A stretch of DNA of 64,000 bases from the NCBI RefSeq assembly GCF_025527015.1, contig NZ_JAODIM010000043.1, positions 372,001-436,000 of the forward strand. Reading direction: 5' to 3'. Under the pieces are notes generated by a model. It was not told the DNA's origin and did no database searches. It saw nothing but the letters and a program-made list of their open reading frames with translations. The translations under genes were made by a program, and so were the position numbers. Source of the DNA: Winslowiella arboricola (GTDB taxonomy: Bacteria > Pseudomonadota > Gammaproteobacteria > Enterobacterales > Enterobacteriaceae). This document shows, in pieces, positions 54,761-63,992 of this stretch. The first letter of the stretch is position 1; each line of letters starts with the position of its first letter.

Positions 54761-55791
54761 TGGCGCACCTTATCAATCTGCGTTCCCGCCGTTTTTCGCG
54801 CCAGATCAATCTGGCAACTTTGGCGCGCTTGCTGCTGGCTGCGCTTGCCAGCTTACTGGTGGTGACTATTTCGCTGATGTCGGGCAAGGTGACAATGTCA
54901 CCTGTCACGCTGTTGCGCATCCTGTTTTCTCAACAGGATGCCAGCCTGAGCTTTATTGTTGAACAGCTGCGCTTACCGCGCATTCTGCTGGCCGCCCAGG
55001 TCGGCGCGGCGTTAAGTGTTTCCGGGCTGATTCTGCAATCCATTATTCGTAACCCGCTGGCTTCACCGGATCTGCTGGGGATCACCAGCGGCGCTGGCGC
55101 GGCGGCGGTACTCTATCTCTCCTTCCTCAGTATGACATTCGGCGCACAGTATCTGCCGCTGGCGGCAATCTGCGGCGCCGGGATTGCGGTGCTGCTGGTC
55201 TATGGTCTGGCGTGGCAACAGGGTGCATCACCGTTACGGCTGGTGCTGATTGGCGTCGGCGTCTCGGCATTACTTAGCGCAATTACCACCTTTTTACTGG
55301 TGTTTAGCCCGCTGACCACCACCTTATCGGCATACGTCTGGCTGACCGGCAGCGTTTACGGTGCCAGCTGGCGTGAAACCACCTCGCTGGCCTGCTGGCT
55401 GCTGGCTTGTCTGCCTTTGCTGATAGCGCTAAGCCGTCAGGTGATGGTGCAACAGCTGGATGACGGGCTGGCAATCGGGATTGGTGTGCGTGTTGAATGG
55501 CTGCGCGTCGGATTGTTGCTGGCCAGCGTCGCGCTGGCCGGTGCGGCCATCGCGTGGGGCGGTGCAATGGCATTTGTGGGCCTGATTGCGCCGCATATTG
55601 CCAGGCGTCTGGTGGCGTCTGGCTTTGCCAGTCAGGCGGTAATGGCCGCGTTGTGTGGCGCGATGCTGGTGATGCTGGCGGATCTGGCCGGCAGGGTGTT
55701 GTTTTTACCCGCCGATCTGCCCGCCGGGATTTTTGTCGCCGCGCTGGGAACGCCGTTCTTTTTATATTTACTGATTAAACAGCGTCATTAA
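54760..55791 (+). CDS. FecCD-family permease, second subunit
   Basis: 343 residues with the same family marks: AQVGAALSVSGLILQSIIRNPLASPDLLGITSGAGAA and GAMAFVGLIAPHIARRLV. GGAGGGGG precedes the ATG, which overlaps the first subunit's stop codon. The two homologous permeases probably pair as FecC/FecD do. Confidence 0.88.
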   Translation: MAHLINLRSRRFSRQINLATLARLLLAALASLLVVTISLMSGKVTMSPVTLLRILFSQQDASLSFIVEQLRLPRILLAAQVGAALSVSGLILQSIIRNPLASPDLLGITSGAGAAAVLYLSFLSMTFGAQYLPLAAICGAGIAVLLVYGLAWQQGASPLRLVLIGVGVSALLSAITTFLLVFSPLTTTLSAYVWLTGSVYGASWRETTSLACWLLACLPLLIALSRQVMVQQLDDGLAIGIGVRVEWLRVGLLLASVALAGAAIAWGGAMAFVGLIAPHIARRLVASGFASQAVMAALCGAMLVMLADLAGRVLFLPADLPAGIFVAALGTPFFLYLLIKQRH

Positions 55792-55803
55792 GGAAGCTGA
55801 ACT

Positions 55804-56583
55804 ATGGCGTCGATTGCGACTGATTCACTGACCCTGAGTTACCAGCGTCAGACCATTATCGACGGACTGGATCTCAGTCTGCCGCCTGCCAAAGTGTCGG
55901 TGCTGATCGGCAGTAACGGCAGCGGTAAAAGCACCTTGCTGAAATCGTTCGCCCGTCTGCTGCAACCGCAACAGGGAAAGGTGATCCTGAATGGCAGCGA
56001 TATCCGGCAAAAGCCGACCGCCACGGTAGCGCGTGAGCTGGCAATCCTGCCACAAATGCCCAGCGCGCCGGAAGGGATAACGGTGCGGCAACTGGTTAGT
56101 CTTGGTCGCTATCCGTATCAGAACTGGCTACAACAGTGGTCGGCGCAGGATGAAGAGCAGGTCAATCGCGCGCTGCAGCAGACCGGGATGGAGAGCCTTG
56201 CGGCTCGGCCGGTCGATGCACTCTCGGGCGGACAACGGCAGCGGGCGTGGATCGCCATGACGCTGGCGCAGGATACCGGTATTGTGCTGCTGGATGAGCC
56301 AACCACCTTTCTCGATCTGGCGCATCAGATGGAAGTGCTGGATCTGTTGCGTGATCTCAATCGTAACCAGCAGAAGACCATAGTAATGGTGCTGCATGAT
56401 CTTAATCTGGCCTGCCGCTATGCCGACCATCTGGTTGCCATTCATAACCGTACGGTATATGCGCAGGGCGCACCCGGGGAGATTCTTACCGAACAGCTGG
56501 TCAACACGGTGTTCGGTCTGAACTGCCGGATTATTGCCGATCCCTTTTTTGCCACGCCGCTCTGCATTCCCTTTGGCCGCTAG
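55804..56583 (+). CDS. Iron-siderophore ABC transporter ATPase (FecE/FhuC type)
   Basis: 259 residues. Walker A is GSNGSGKST near residue 39, the signature [17 protein letters not shown] and Walker [17 protein letters not shown] are typical of FecE/FepC ATPases, and the switch [13 protein letters not shown] is intact. AAGGAAG precedes the ATG, 12 bases after the permease. Last gene of the Fur-controlled uptake operon. It is the only FecE-type ATPase in the window, so it may also serve the first binding protein. Confidence 0.9.
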   Translation: MASIATDSLTLSYQRQTIIDGLDLSLPPAKVSVLIGSNGSGKSTLLKSFARLLQPQQGKVILNGSDIRQKPTATVARELAILPQMPSAPEGITVRQLVSLGRYPYQNWLQQWSAQDEEQVNRALQQTGMESLAARPVDALSGGQRQRAWIAMTLAQDTGIVLLDEPTTFLDLAHQMEVLDLLRDLNRNQQKTIVMVLHDLNLACRYADHLVAIHNRTVYAQGAPGEILTEQLVNTVFGLNCRIIADPFFATPLCIPFGR

Positions 56584-56595
56584 CGGCTGCAGCGA

Positions 56596-57222
56596 TCAAT
56601 TCGCTGCGGCGTTTCTGTCGACCATCGCGACAATGCTGGCAAACAGCTCATCTTTTGCCTGCCCGGCGCTAATCTCGCCACTGGCGGCGGCCCAGGAGAG
56701 GGATTCTGCCGCGCCAAGCATCGCCCACAGCGCGGCCGGGGGAAGGGTGGCACCATGGGTAAACGGGGCGAGAATCACATGGCATTTGTCGATAAACAGT
56801 TTCTGATACTCATACTTCAGCTTTTCCAGCTCCGGCGTACCGGTTAATGCGGCGATCACCCCCTGAATTTCACGTCCCTGGTGCACTACACAGTCGACAT
56901 AAGAAGAGGCGATCACGGTGGCTCTGGCAGCCAGCGTGGCTTCACTGCGGGCAAAGGCCGCATCCATTAACGCGGTCTGACTGGCGTCGTATTGCTGATA
57001 AAGAACGGCAAACAGCCCGGAGCGGGTACCAAAATGGTCATACACCACTGGCTTGGTGACACCAGCCTGCGTCGCCAGCCGACCCAGGGTCAGGGCTTCG
57101 CTGCCTTCGGCGCGGATCAGTTGCCAGGCCACTTCCAGTAGCTGCTGGAACCGTTCTTCTCGTGCTAAACGAATACGCGGTTGATTGCCTTTAACGGCCT
57201 TATGGGGTTCACGGGTTGACAT
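56596..57222 (-). CDS. TetR-family transcriptional regulator
   Basis: 208 residues from ATG 57222. A longer reading frame reaches 57498, but it would run through the operator and the divergent gene. The N-terminal helix-turn-helix is ALTLGRLATQAGVTKPVVYDHFGTRSGLFAVLYQQ. The ligand domain is unassigned. It is divergent from the flavodoxin-fold oxidoreductase, with inverted repeats between the starts, so autoregulation and control of that gene are likely. Confidence 0.85.
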   Translation of the reverse strand: MSTREPHKAVKGNQPRIRLAREERFQQLLEVAWQLIRAEGSEALTLGRLATQAGVTKPVVYDHFGTRSGLFAVLYQQYDASQTALMDAAFARSEATLAARATVIASSYVDCVVHQGREIQGVIAALTGTPELEKLKYEYQKLFIDKCHVILAPFTHGATLPPAALWAMLGAAESLSWAAASGEISAGQAKDELFASIVAMVDRNAAAN

Positions 57223-57227
57223 GGTTA

Positions 57228-57270
57228 TATACCAAAGGTAAGTTACTAAAGGTAATCTACTGTTGGTATA
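57228..57270. promoter_or_regulatory. Inverted-repeat operator for the TetR regulator
   Basis: TATACCAA (57228-57235) and TTGGTATA (57263-57270) form an eight-base inverted repeat with a 27-base spacer. Within it GTAAGTTAC (57238-57246) is a perfect palindrome and AAAGGTAA occurs twice. The repeats lie directly before the regulator start and about 46 bases before the oxidoreductase. Confidence 0.55.
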
Positions 57271-57315
57271 CAGGCTACCCCGGTAGTCCCTCACAAGCAA
57301 GCAGGAGCCAGGTCC

Positions 57316-57912
57316 ATGCACGCACTTATTGTTGTTGCTCATCCACTTACTGATTCGCTTACACATGCCGTGGCGGCGCAGATCGCCGCTGGCGTCAGCC
57401 AGTCCGGCGCAGATAACAGTGCTGAAATTGCCGATCTGGCTGCTGACGGATTCGATCCACGTTTCGGCAAGGCCGATATTGCCGCATTTAACCTGCAAGC
57501 CGCCTTTCCGGCAGATGTTATCGCCGAGCAGCAGCGCGTTGACGCCGCTGATGCGCTGGTGCTGGTTTATCCGGTTTACTGGTGGTCAATGCCTGCATTA
57601 ATGAAAGGATGGATTGATCGGGTATTTAATAACGGCTGGGCTTATGAAGATGCTGATGGCCGGGTAATTAAAAAACTGCAACATCTGCCGGTGCATCTTG
57701 TGGCAATTGGTGCGGCCGACCACGGCACCTGGCAGCGTCATGGTTACGATGTTGCGATGCACACTCAGGTCGATCATGGCATCTTTGATTATTGTGGCGC
57801 ACCGGTAAAAAGCTCAACTTTGTTGTTACAGGAGCAGGTAGAAAATCATCTGCAAACCGCACAAACCCTTGGCACTCAGCTGTTCACGAGCCATCGCGCT
57901 AACGCCAGCTAA
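57316..57912 (+). CDS. NAD(P)H oxidoreductase, flavodoxin-like fold
   Basis: 198 residues of the NQO1/MdaB/KefF-like family. VVAHPLTDSLTHAVA near residue 6 is the FMN/FAD phosphate loop. YPVYWWSMPALMKGWIDRVFNNGWAYE near residue 75 is the family signature. GAPVKSSTLL follows near 155. It likely reduces quinones or reactive electrophiles with NAD(P)H. CAGGAG precedes the ATG. Divergent TetR gene and shared operator suggest induction by a small electrophile or quinone-like compound. Confidence 0.87.
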   Translation: MHALIVVAHPLTDSLTHAVAAQIAAGVSQSGADNSAEIADLAADGFDPRFGKADIAAFNLQAAFPADVIAEQQRVDAADALVLVYPVYWWSMPALMKGWIDRVFNNGWAYEDADGRVIKKLQHLPVHLVAIGAADHGTWQRHGYDVAMHTQVDHGIFDYCGAPVKSSTLLLQEQVENHLQTAQTLGTQLFTSHRANAS

Positions 57913-57980
57913 CCGGATTTGCCAACCGCAGCTACACTCATCACATTACTCCCTCTCTTTACTAACTGAAACAATTTACA

Positions 57981-58012
57981 GCGAAACTATTAACTAACCG
58001 TAATAGTTTCGC
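57981..58012. repeat. Perfect 12-base inverted repeat upstream of gcd
   Basis: GCGAAACTATTA and TAATAGTTTCGC are exact reverse complements around the eight-base spacer ACTAACCG. No T run follows on either strand, so it is less likely a terminator and more likely a regulator site or cruciform. It lies 119 bases before the glucose dehydrogenase start. Confidence 0.7.
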
Positions 58013-58130
58013 TAAATACATAAATTAAATAGTATTTTTTTTCAATCGTATTTTCGTTAAATTTACGTTGTTGAAATGTAATGTTTCGTAAGGGTGAACT
58101 TTGCCCGTTTGTACACATTGAGAGAATAAG

Positions 58131-60518
58131 ATGATTAACAAATTAACGAGTATTGTTATAGCGATTATTGGTATCGCTATACTTTACATGGGTGGACAGC
58201 TGTTGCTGATTGGCGGGACACCATTTTACGCCATTATGGCAATCGGTTTACTGATTACCGCTATTTTCCTGTTTAAAAACAAGAGAGTGGCTTTAACAAT
58301 CTATGCGGTGCTGATGTGGATCGTGCTGGCATGGATGATCTATGAAGTTGGTTTCGATAAATGGCAATGGATCCCGCGTGGCGACCTGATTGGTGTTATC
58401 GGCGTCTGGCTGGCGATGCCATGGGTGGTGCGTCCGCTATATAAAACGGAAAAGCGTAAATTCCATCCTTTCCTCGGTGGCACCGTCATTATTATTGTTG
58501 CGGTGGTGATTGGTCTGATGTTCTACGATCCCTTGCCACAGAAAGGGGATATCACTACGCAACGCAACGCGACTGATACTGAAGTTGCGCAGAATGACTG
58601 GACCGCTTACGGCGGCACCACTAACGGTTTGCGTTTCTCCGGGTTAAAGCAGATTACTAAAGATAATGTTAATAATCTGGAAGTGGCCTGGACTTATCAT
58701 ACCGGTGATGTGCGCGATGCGGATAAAGATGCGACCGAATATACCTTTGAAGCCACGCCGCTTAAGGTGAACGATACCGTCTATTTATGTACGCCGCATA
58801 ATGAAGTGCATGCGCTGAATCCGGAAACAGGCGAACTGAAATGGAAATATCAGCCGGAAAAAGACCGTTCGTATCTGCAACAGCACCAGACCTGCCGTGG
58901 CGTCAGCTACTATCAGGCTCCGGCTGCCGCGCCTTCCGCTGAAGCTAACAGCCAGCCAGCATTGCAGAGCCCGGCGCTGTGCCGCAAACGTATTTTCAAC
59001 GCCAGCACCGATGCTAAACTGATTGCGCTGGATGCTGATAGCGGCAAGCTTTGCGCAGATTTCGGCAATAATGGCGTGGTGGATTTACGCGCCAATATGG
59101 GCACCATTCGCCCGCATGCGCTGATGCAGACTGCTGCACCACTGGTGGCCGGTAATCTGGTGATCGTCGGTGGTTCCGTGATGGATAACGGCTACAACGC
59201 CGGTAACCCATCAGGTGTAATCCGCGCTTATGACGCGACGACAGGTCGTCTGGTATGGAATTTTGATCCGGCGAATCCGGATAAAACCCAGCCGATTGCG
59301 GCTGATCAGAGCTATCCGCAGGATACGCCAGTTGCATGGGGCACCCTGAGCGCGGATGTGAAAAATGGCCTGGTGTATGTGCCATTTGGTAATGCTTCCC
59401 CGGATGAACTGGGAATTGAGCGTAACCCGGAAAGCAATACCGAAAAGTTCCGCGATACGCTGGTCGCGCTGGATCTGAATACCGGCACCTTTAAATGGCG
59501 CTTCCAGTCATCGAAACACGATCTCTGGGACCGTGATAACCCGTCACAACCCTCACTGCTGGATATCGATTATCAGGGCAGCAAACAACCGGTGGTTATT
59601 TTACCGACCAAGACCGGTAACCTGTTTGTGCTGAATCGTCTGACCGGTCAGGCGGTCTATCCGATTAATCAGGTGGATGTTTCGACAGAAGGTGGCGTGA
59701 AGGGCGAGAAATTTTCCGCCACGCAGCCGGTGTCAAAACTGAACTTTATTCCTGATCCGCTCAGTGAAAAATCGATGTGGGGCCTGACGCCGTTTGATCA
59801 GATGGCCTGCCGTATTGACTTTAAATCTCTGCGTTATGACGGTAATCCATGGACTCCGGCAACCGAACAGGGCTCGATTATCTTCCCGGGCAATATCGGG
59901 GTGTTTAACTGGGGCTCAGTGGCTATCGACCCGGAGCGTCAGATTCTGATCGCCTCGCCGGTACGCCTGGCATACAAGTACAATCTGATCAAACGTACGC
60001 CTGAAACCGCTGACAAGCGTCTGTTTACTAAAGATGGCACGCCTTACTGGAATGAAAACTTTGAAGGCGATTATGCCATTCATATTCAGCAGCTGGCTTC
60101 CGGCCTGGGTATTCCCTGCATTGCGCCACCGTGGGGCCGCATGGTGGGTGTCGACCTGACGACCGGTAAAACCGAATGGCTGCGCCGCGTCGGTAACACC
60201 AAAAACCTGAAAACCACCTTCCTGCCGGGTCGCTTCCCGATTGGCTTCCCGATGGGGATGGTGGCGCATGGTGGGCCGTTAGTCACTGCCGGTGATGTGG
60301 TATTCCACGGCGCGACGGCGGATAACTTCTTCCGTGCTTACGATATCAACAGCGGCGAAATGCTGTGGCAAACCGAGCTGCCAGCCGGTGGCCAGGCTAC
60401 GCCGTCGACTTATCTGGGTGCGGATAACCAGCAGTATGTGGTGATCGCTGCCGGTGGTCATGGTTCGCTGGGCACCACCGCCGGTGATGCGGTTGTCGCT
60501 TTCCGCCTGAAAAAATAA
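58131..60518 (+). CDS. gcd: PQQ-dependent membrane glucose dehydrogenase
   Basis: 795 residues, the same size as E. coli Gcd. Five membrane segments occupy residues 5-140, and the periplasmic eight-bladed PQQ propeller follows, starting near NDWTAYGGTTNGLRFSGLKQI. Propeller marks include FEATPLKVNDTVYLCTPHNEV, HQTCRGVSYY, TPVAWGTLSAD and the C-terminal GQATPSTYLG, QQYVVIAAGGHGS. It oxidises glucose to gluconolactone in the periplasm and passes electrons to ubiquinone. The enzyme needs PQQ made by the pqq operon 11 kb away. A strong terminator follows. Confidence 0.97.
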   Translation: MINKLTSIVIAIIGIAILYMGGQLLLIGGTPFYAIMAIGLLITAIFLFKNKRVALTIYAVLMWIVLAWMIYEVGFDKWQWIPRGDLIGVIGVWLAMPWVVRPLYKTEKRKFHPFLGGTVIIIVAVVIGLMFYDPLPQKGDITTQRNATDTEVAQNDWTAYGGTTNGLRFSGLKQITKDNVNNLEVAWTYHTGDVRDADKDATEYTFEATPLKVNDTVYLCTPHNEVHALNPETGELKWKYQPEKDRSYLQQHQTCRGVSYYQAPAAAPSAEANSQPALQSPALCRKRIFNASTDAKLIALDADSGKLCADFGNNGVVDLRANMGTIRPHALMQTAAPLVAGNLVIVGGSVMDNGYNAGNPSGVIRAYDATTGRLVWNFDPANPDKTQPIAADQSYPQDTPVAWGTLSADVKNGLVYVPFGNASPDELGIERNPESNTEKFRDTLVALDLNTGTFKWRFQSSKHDLWDRDNPSQPSLLDIDYQGSKQPVVILPTKTGNLFVLNRLTGQAVYPINQVDVSTEGGVKGEKFSATQPVSKLNFIPDPLSEKSMWGLTPFDQMACRIDFKSLRYDGNPWTPATEQGSIIFPGNIGVFNWGSVAIDPERQILIASPVRLAYKYNLIKRTPETADKRLFTKDGTPYWNENFEGDYAIHIQQLASGLGIPCIAPPWGRMVGVDLTTGKTEWLRRVGNTKNLKTTFLPGRFPIGFPMGMVAHGGPLVTAGDVVFHGATADNFFRAYDINSGEMLWQTELPAGGQATPSTYLGADNQQYVVIAAGGHGSLGTTAGDAVVAFRLKK

Positions 60519-60545
60519 ACGCTGACGTTAGCGAATGCTCTGCAA

Positions 60546-60573
60546 AGCCCGGCATCGTCCGGGCTTTTTTTTT
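60546..60573 (+). terminator. Rho-independent terminator of gcd
   Basis: AGCCCGG-CATCGT-CCGGGCT followed by a run of T residues. It lies 28 bases after the gcd stop. Confidence 0.9.
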
Positions 60574-60815
60574 AAAAAAAGCCGCTAATTTCGCTATAAC
60601 CCTCAGAGTCTGCACACAATAAAATTAGCAAGTCCTGCCAGTAAAAATTAATGCTTAAAGCCCTGCATCATCTCTACCGATAACTCACCATAAGTGAAAG
60701 TTTACCGAGGTGATTACCGGCCTGTATCCGACCCATATGTTAAGTCTTCCGAATAATAAGCCAGGGATAACGCGATCGCTCGCGTCCAAAAACTATATAA
60801 GAATCGAGGGTTAGC
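60574..60815. other. Intergenic region before the chemoreceptor
   Basis: No gene seen. It should contain the chemoreceptor promoter. A GAAAGTTT at about 60697 recalls the flagellar sigma factor -35, but the matching GCCGATAA element is not present at the right distance. GAGGG before 60816 is the ribosome site. Confidence 0.5.
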
Positions 60816-62462
60816 ATGACAATTACAAAAAGACTGTTTTTAATTTTTACCTTGCTGGCACTGTCTCTCTGCACCCTGACAGCGGTTTCACTGTATGTGA
60901 TTACCGGTTTTCAGGACAGATTTGAATATGTGCAGGCGAATGCAATTCCGAGTATTAAAGATCTGAACAAGTCTATCAGCACCAGTAATCAGCTGAGAGT
61001 GGCGATCTATGAGCATAAAGGTACGGCTGACAATGGTATGCAGGCCGATATTGAAAAACGCATTACCGATCTGATTGGTCAGTTAAAATCGCTCACCGAA
61101 TATTATATGGCGCATGATATCTCCAGCGATCTGGATAAAACCATGACGGAAGATGCGTTTAAAAATATCGCCGCTGTTGAGGCTGCATTGCCCAATTTTA
61201 TCGCCGCTTCCCGCGCGCACGATGATGTTGCCAGCCTGGATACTATTAAAAGTGATAATGGCGTCGGTGCTGCGGTGCGGAAAACGGTCGATGAATTTAA
61301 TCGCCAGATCCAGCTGAATATTGATATTGGTGATGAGCTGCGTAAGCAAAATGCCGCCATCTATTCGTCGGTATTTTGGAGTATGTTGGCCGCTGCGGTG
61401 CTGGTGATTTTGCTGGTTGGCGCACTGGCGTTCAGAACTATTTTCAACGTGCGTAACAGCCTTAACAGTATTCAGCGTGTGATGGAAAATGCCAGTGAAA
61501 CTCTTGATCTTACCCTGCTGGCGAACACTGCCCGCCAGGATGAGATCGGTAAAACGGCTGCAGCATTTAACCACCTGACCTCGCGCGTGTCCGGCGTGCT
61601 GGCGGCAGTGACCTCGTCAGCCCAGTCGGTCAGTTCTGCGTCGACGCAAATCGCTGCGGGTAACGAAGATCTTTCCGCGCGTACCGAAGAGCAGGCGGCA
61701 TCACTGGAGCAGACTTCAGCCAGTATGAGTACGCTGAACGACACCGTGAAACTGAATGCCGAAAACGCCAGACAGGCCAGCATGCTGGCAAGCAGCGCCA
61801 ATGAACTGGCGCTGAGCAGCGGTAACTCGGTAGCGGCGATGGTCGGCACCATGGAAAATATCAGAAGCAGTTCGGCAAAAATTTCCGATATTACCGGCCT
61901 GATTGAAGGGATCGCATTCCAGACCAATATTCTGGCGCTGAACGCGGCAGTAGAAGCCGCGCGCGCTGGTGAGCAAGGGCGTGGTTTTGCTGTGGTGGCC
62001 AGTGAGGTGCGCAATCTGGCGCAGCGATCGTCCACCGCCGCGAAAGAGATTAAGGATCTGATTATTACCTCTTCGCAACTGGTGGCCAGTGGTTCAGTGC
62101 AGGCGGCTGACGTTGGCGAGAATATGTCCAAAGTGCAGGGTTCGATTCGCCAGGTGGCCGATATTGTCGGCGAAATGGCGGCGGCAACGGCAGAACAGAG
62201 CCAGGGGATTGAACAGGTTCATCTGGCAGTTGGACAGATGGATTCTGTGACCCAGCAAAACGCCGCGCTGGTTGAAGAGGCTTCTGCTGCCTCTCAGTCT
62301 CTGCAGGAACAGGCGGCGACGTTGAGTAATCTGGTCAGCGCATTTAAGGTGCAGGGCGATAGCGCTGTTACCCGTCCGGCTGCAGTGGTGAGTACCGCAA
62401 AGTTAGCGCCAAAGAAAAATCTGGTACTGGCTGATTCAGGTGAAAACTGGAGTTCATTTTAA
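60816..62462 (+). CDS. Methyl-accepting chemotaxis protein
   Basis: 548 residues. Membrane segment 1 (7-30), a periplasmic four-helix sensor (31-190), membrane segment 2 (190-212), HAMP (213-265) and the cytoplasmic hairpin with the conserved tip [21 protein letters not shown] then [10 protein letters not shown] near residues 368-400. Methylation helices contain [10 protein letters not shown]-type patches. The C-terminus is GENWSSF, an NWxxF variant of the CheR/CheB docking pentapeptide, so this is a high-abundance-type receptor. The ligand is unknown. Confidence 0.93.
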   Translation: MTITKRLFLIFTLLALSLCTLTAVSLYVITGFQDRFEYVQANAIPSIKDLNKSISTSNQLRVAIYEHKGTADNGMQADIEKRITDLIGQLKSLTEYYMAHDISSDLDKTMTEDAFKNIAAVEAALPNFIAASRAHDDVASLDTIKSDNGVGAAVRKTVDEFNRQIQLNIDIGDELRKQNAAIYSSVFWSMLAAAVLVILLVGALAFRTIFNVRNSLNSIQRVMENASETLDLTLLANTARQDEIGKTAAAFNHLTSRVSGVLAAVTSSAQSVSSASTQIAAGNEDLSARTEEQAASLEQTSASMSTLNDTVKLNAENARQASMLASSANELALSSGNSVAAMVGTMENIRSSSAKISDITGLIEGIAFQTNILALNAAVEAARAGEQGRGFAVVASEVRNLAQRSSTAAKEIKDLIITSSQLVASGSVQAADVGENMSKVQGSIRQVADIVGEMAAATAEQSQGIEQVHLAVGQMDSVTQQNAALVEEASAASQSLQEQAATLSNLVSAFKVQGDSAVTRPAAVVSTAKLAPKKNLVLADSGENWSSF

Positions 62463-62481
62463 TCTGTTAAATTAATCCGCT

Positions 62482-62514
62482 AAGCGCTTAGTACCCAGCT
62501 AAGCGCTTTTTTTT
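62482..62514 (+). terminator. Rho-independent terminator after the chemoreceptor
   Basis: AAGCGCTTAG-TACCCAG-CTAAGCGCTT followed by a T run. It separates the chemoreceptor from the converging phosphoesterase gene. Confidence 0.88.
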
Positions 62515-62534
62515 CGCGCCGGTTTTAAGCGGAT

Positions 62535-63260
62535 TTAAACACTGATATGGCTGCTGGCCAGATAGCCCCTGCGTAAATCATGCATCATCAGCGCGGCTGG
62601 ATCGGTTACCGGTGGAATACGTTGATTATCCAGGATTAATGGATTTGCCGGGCAAACTGAACCGCAAATATAGGATGGCACCCCGGCTATCATCGCCGCC
62701 ATACTGCGATGGACATGGCCGCTACATATGGCTAACGGCGGCGTGCTGCTGGCAATTAACTGGCCAAGCGCTGTTGCGCCTTCACAGTTAAAATCGTCAA
62801 GCGGCGCGATGCCACAGCGGAAAATAGGGTGATGCATAAACAGCAGCGCGGGTTGAGGGGATTTATCCAGTTCTGTTGCCAGCCATTTCAGGTGCCGGGT
62901 AATATCGCCACGGGCTTCGCCCTCGATGGTGGTATCAATACCGATAACCGGAATACCGTTCACGATCTCACTAAAATGCAGCGCGGCATCTGAGCGCCAG
63001 TGCATCGCTTCTTGCAGGCAATCGCGCATCATTTGCTTATTATCAGAGTTGCCCGGCAGCACCAGATAACGGCATTTCACGCGCTGTAACTCTGTTTCAA
63101 TTGCCCGATATCCTTCATACCATCCGTTGTCGGTCAGGTCGCCGGTGACGACCAAAAGATCGGGTTTAACGGTGATTAGCCAGTTTATTACCTGGTGCAA
63201 ACGCGCCATATTGTCATTATCTGGCGCCGCATGGATATCGGTTAGTTGTGCAATAAGCAT
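62535..63260 (-). CDS. Calcineurin-like metallophosphoesterase (CpdA-like) with altered GNH motif
   Basis: 241 residues. Metal-binding marks of class III cyclic nucleotide phosphodiesterases are visible: QLTDIH (Asp8, His10), GDLTDN (Asp41), LFMHHPIF and SGHVH. The usual GNHD/E motif is GNSDN here (Asn71, Ser72), losing the His generally considered to assist catalysis. GGGG lies before the ATG at 63260. It may still bind two metals and cleave cyclic nucleotides or other phosphodiesters, but activity is uncertain. Stands alone, converging on the chemoreceptor. Confidence 0.83.
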   Translation of the reverse strand: MLIAQLTDIHAAPDNDNMARLHQVINWLITVKPDLLVVTGDLTDNGWYEGYRAIETELQRVKCRYLVLPGNSDNKQMMRDCLQEAMHWRSDAALHFSEIVNGIPVIGIDTTIEGEARGDITRHLKWLATELDKSPQPALLFMHHPIFRCGIAPLDDFNCEGATALGQLIASSTPPLAICSGHVHRSMAAMIAGVPSYICGSVCPANPLILDNQRIPPVTDPAALMMHDLRRGYLASSHISV

Positions 63261-63454
63261 GGTTTACCCCTGAGCGACGGGTTGACGTTCCCGAAACTGA
63301 TAAGGGTAGCTTTAAATCAGCGCCACAGAAATCGAATTCTTAGTGACGGATATTTACACATCTTTTCATCGGATCCACTATTGAAAATGGTCAAAATTTG
63401 CGTAAGATTCGTGTGTTGTCTGGATGACTTCTTACTAATATTCAGGGGGTTATA

Positions 63455-63640
63455 ATGAGTCTTGATATTATTATGCTAACTAAGTCAGTGGTCGGCGGAG
63501 CCGGTTTAGGCTTTGCGCTGTTGGGGGGCGTGTCGATGGTCATCCCTTCACTAAACGTCACCACTGAAATGGCTTATTTCTGCGCCACAGCAGGCGCGAT
63601 ACTGGCGGCAGTGTTGGTGTTAAAAGGGATGGTAAAATAA
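63455..63640 (+). CDS. Small hydrophobic membrane protein
   Basis: 61 residues behind a good CAGGGGG ribosome site. Two membrane spans are evident: VVGGAGLGFALLGGVSMVI and AYFCATAGAILAAVLVLKG. Not recognised. The next gene starts one base after its stop codon, so the two are probably co-expressed. Size and layout recall small holin-like or inner-membrane accessory proteins, but nothing specific supports that. Confidence 0.55.
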   Translation: MSLDIIMLTKSVVGGAGLGFALLGGVSMVIPSLNVTTEMAYFCATAGAILAAVLVLKGMVK

Positions 63641-63641
63641 A

Positions 63642-63992
63642 GTGCCGTTACTAGCCGAAACCCATTGGTATCTGCCGCAAACCAATGCTGAGCTAACAAA
63701 ATTCTATTTTATAATCTGCATTGTATATCTGCTGGTGCATATTATCTGGGATGTACTTTCAACGGTAACGCCGCCATTTTCGCTGGTCAATCTGCAATAT
63801 AAGATGAGCACGGTGTGTTCATCATCAACGTTTGCCACCAGCCTGTTTTTTGTGGTGATCATCTTTGATCTGGAGAATCCTCTCAGGCAGGAGGACGTAT
63901 TCGCGTTTCCGTTAATATTGTCCTCGATTATCTGTTTTATGGTTTCGGTGAGCGCGATAGTGCCAAAATCCGGATATTCCGCACCGGGTTGA
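63642..63992 (+). CDS. Membrane protein of unknown function
   Basis: 116 residues starting at GTG 63642, one base after the preceding stop. Three probable membrane spans: FYFIICIVYLLVHIIWDVL, FATSLFFVVIIFDL and PLILSSIICFMVSVSAIV. Not recognised; paired with the 61-residue protein before it. More AT-rich than most genes here. Confidence 0.5.
   Translation: MPLLAETHWYLPQTNAELTKFYFIICIVYLLVHIIWDVLSTVTPPFSLVNLQYKMSTVCSSSTFATSLFFVVIIFDLENPLRQEDVFAFPLILSSIICFMVSVSAIVPKSGYSAPG

Noticed and set aside
56577-56620. Inverted repeats between the converging ATPase and TetR genes as a bidirectional terminator
   Set aside because: GC stems exist (GCAGCG/CGCTGC) but overlap the TetR coding end and lack T runs on either strand.
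60690-60730. Possible flagellar sigma-28 promoter before the chemoreceptor
   Set aside because: A -35-like GAAAGTTT is present but the -10 GCCGATAA is not found 11 bases downstream.
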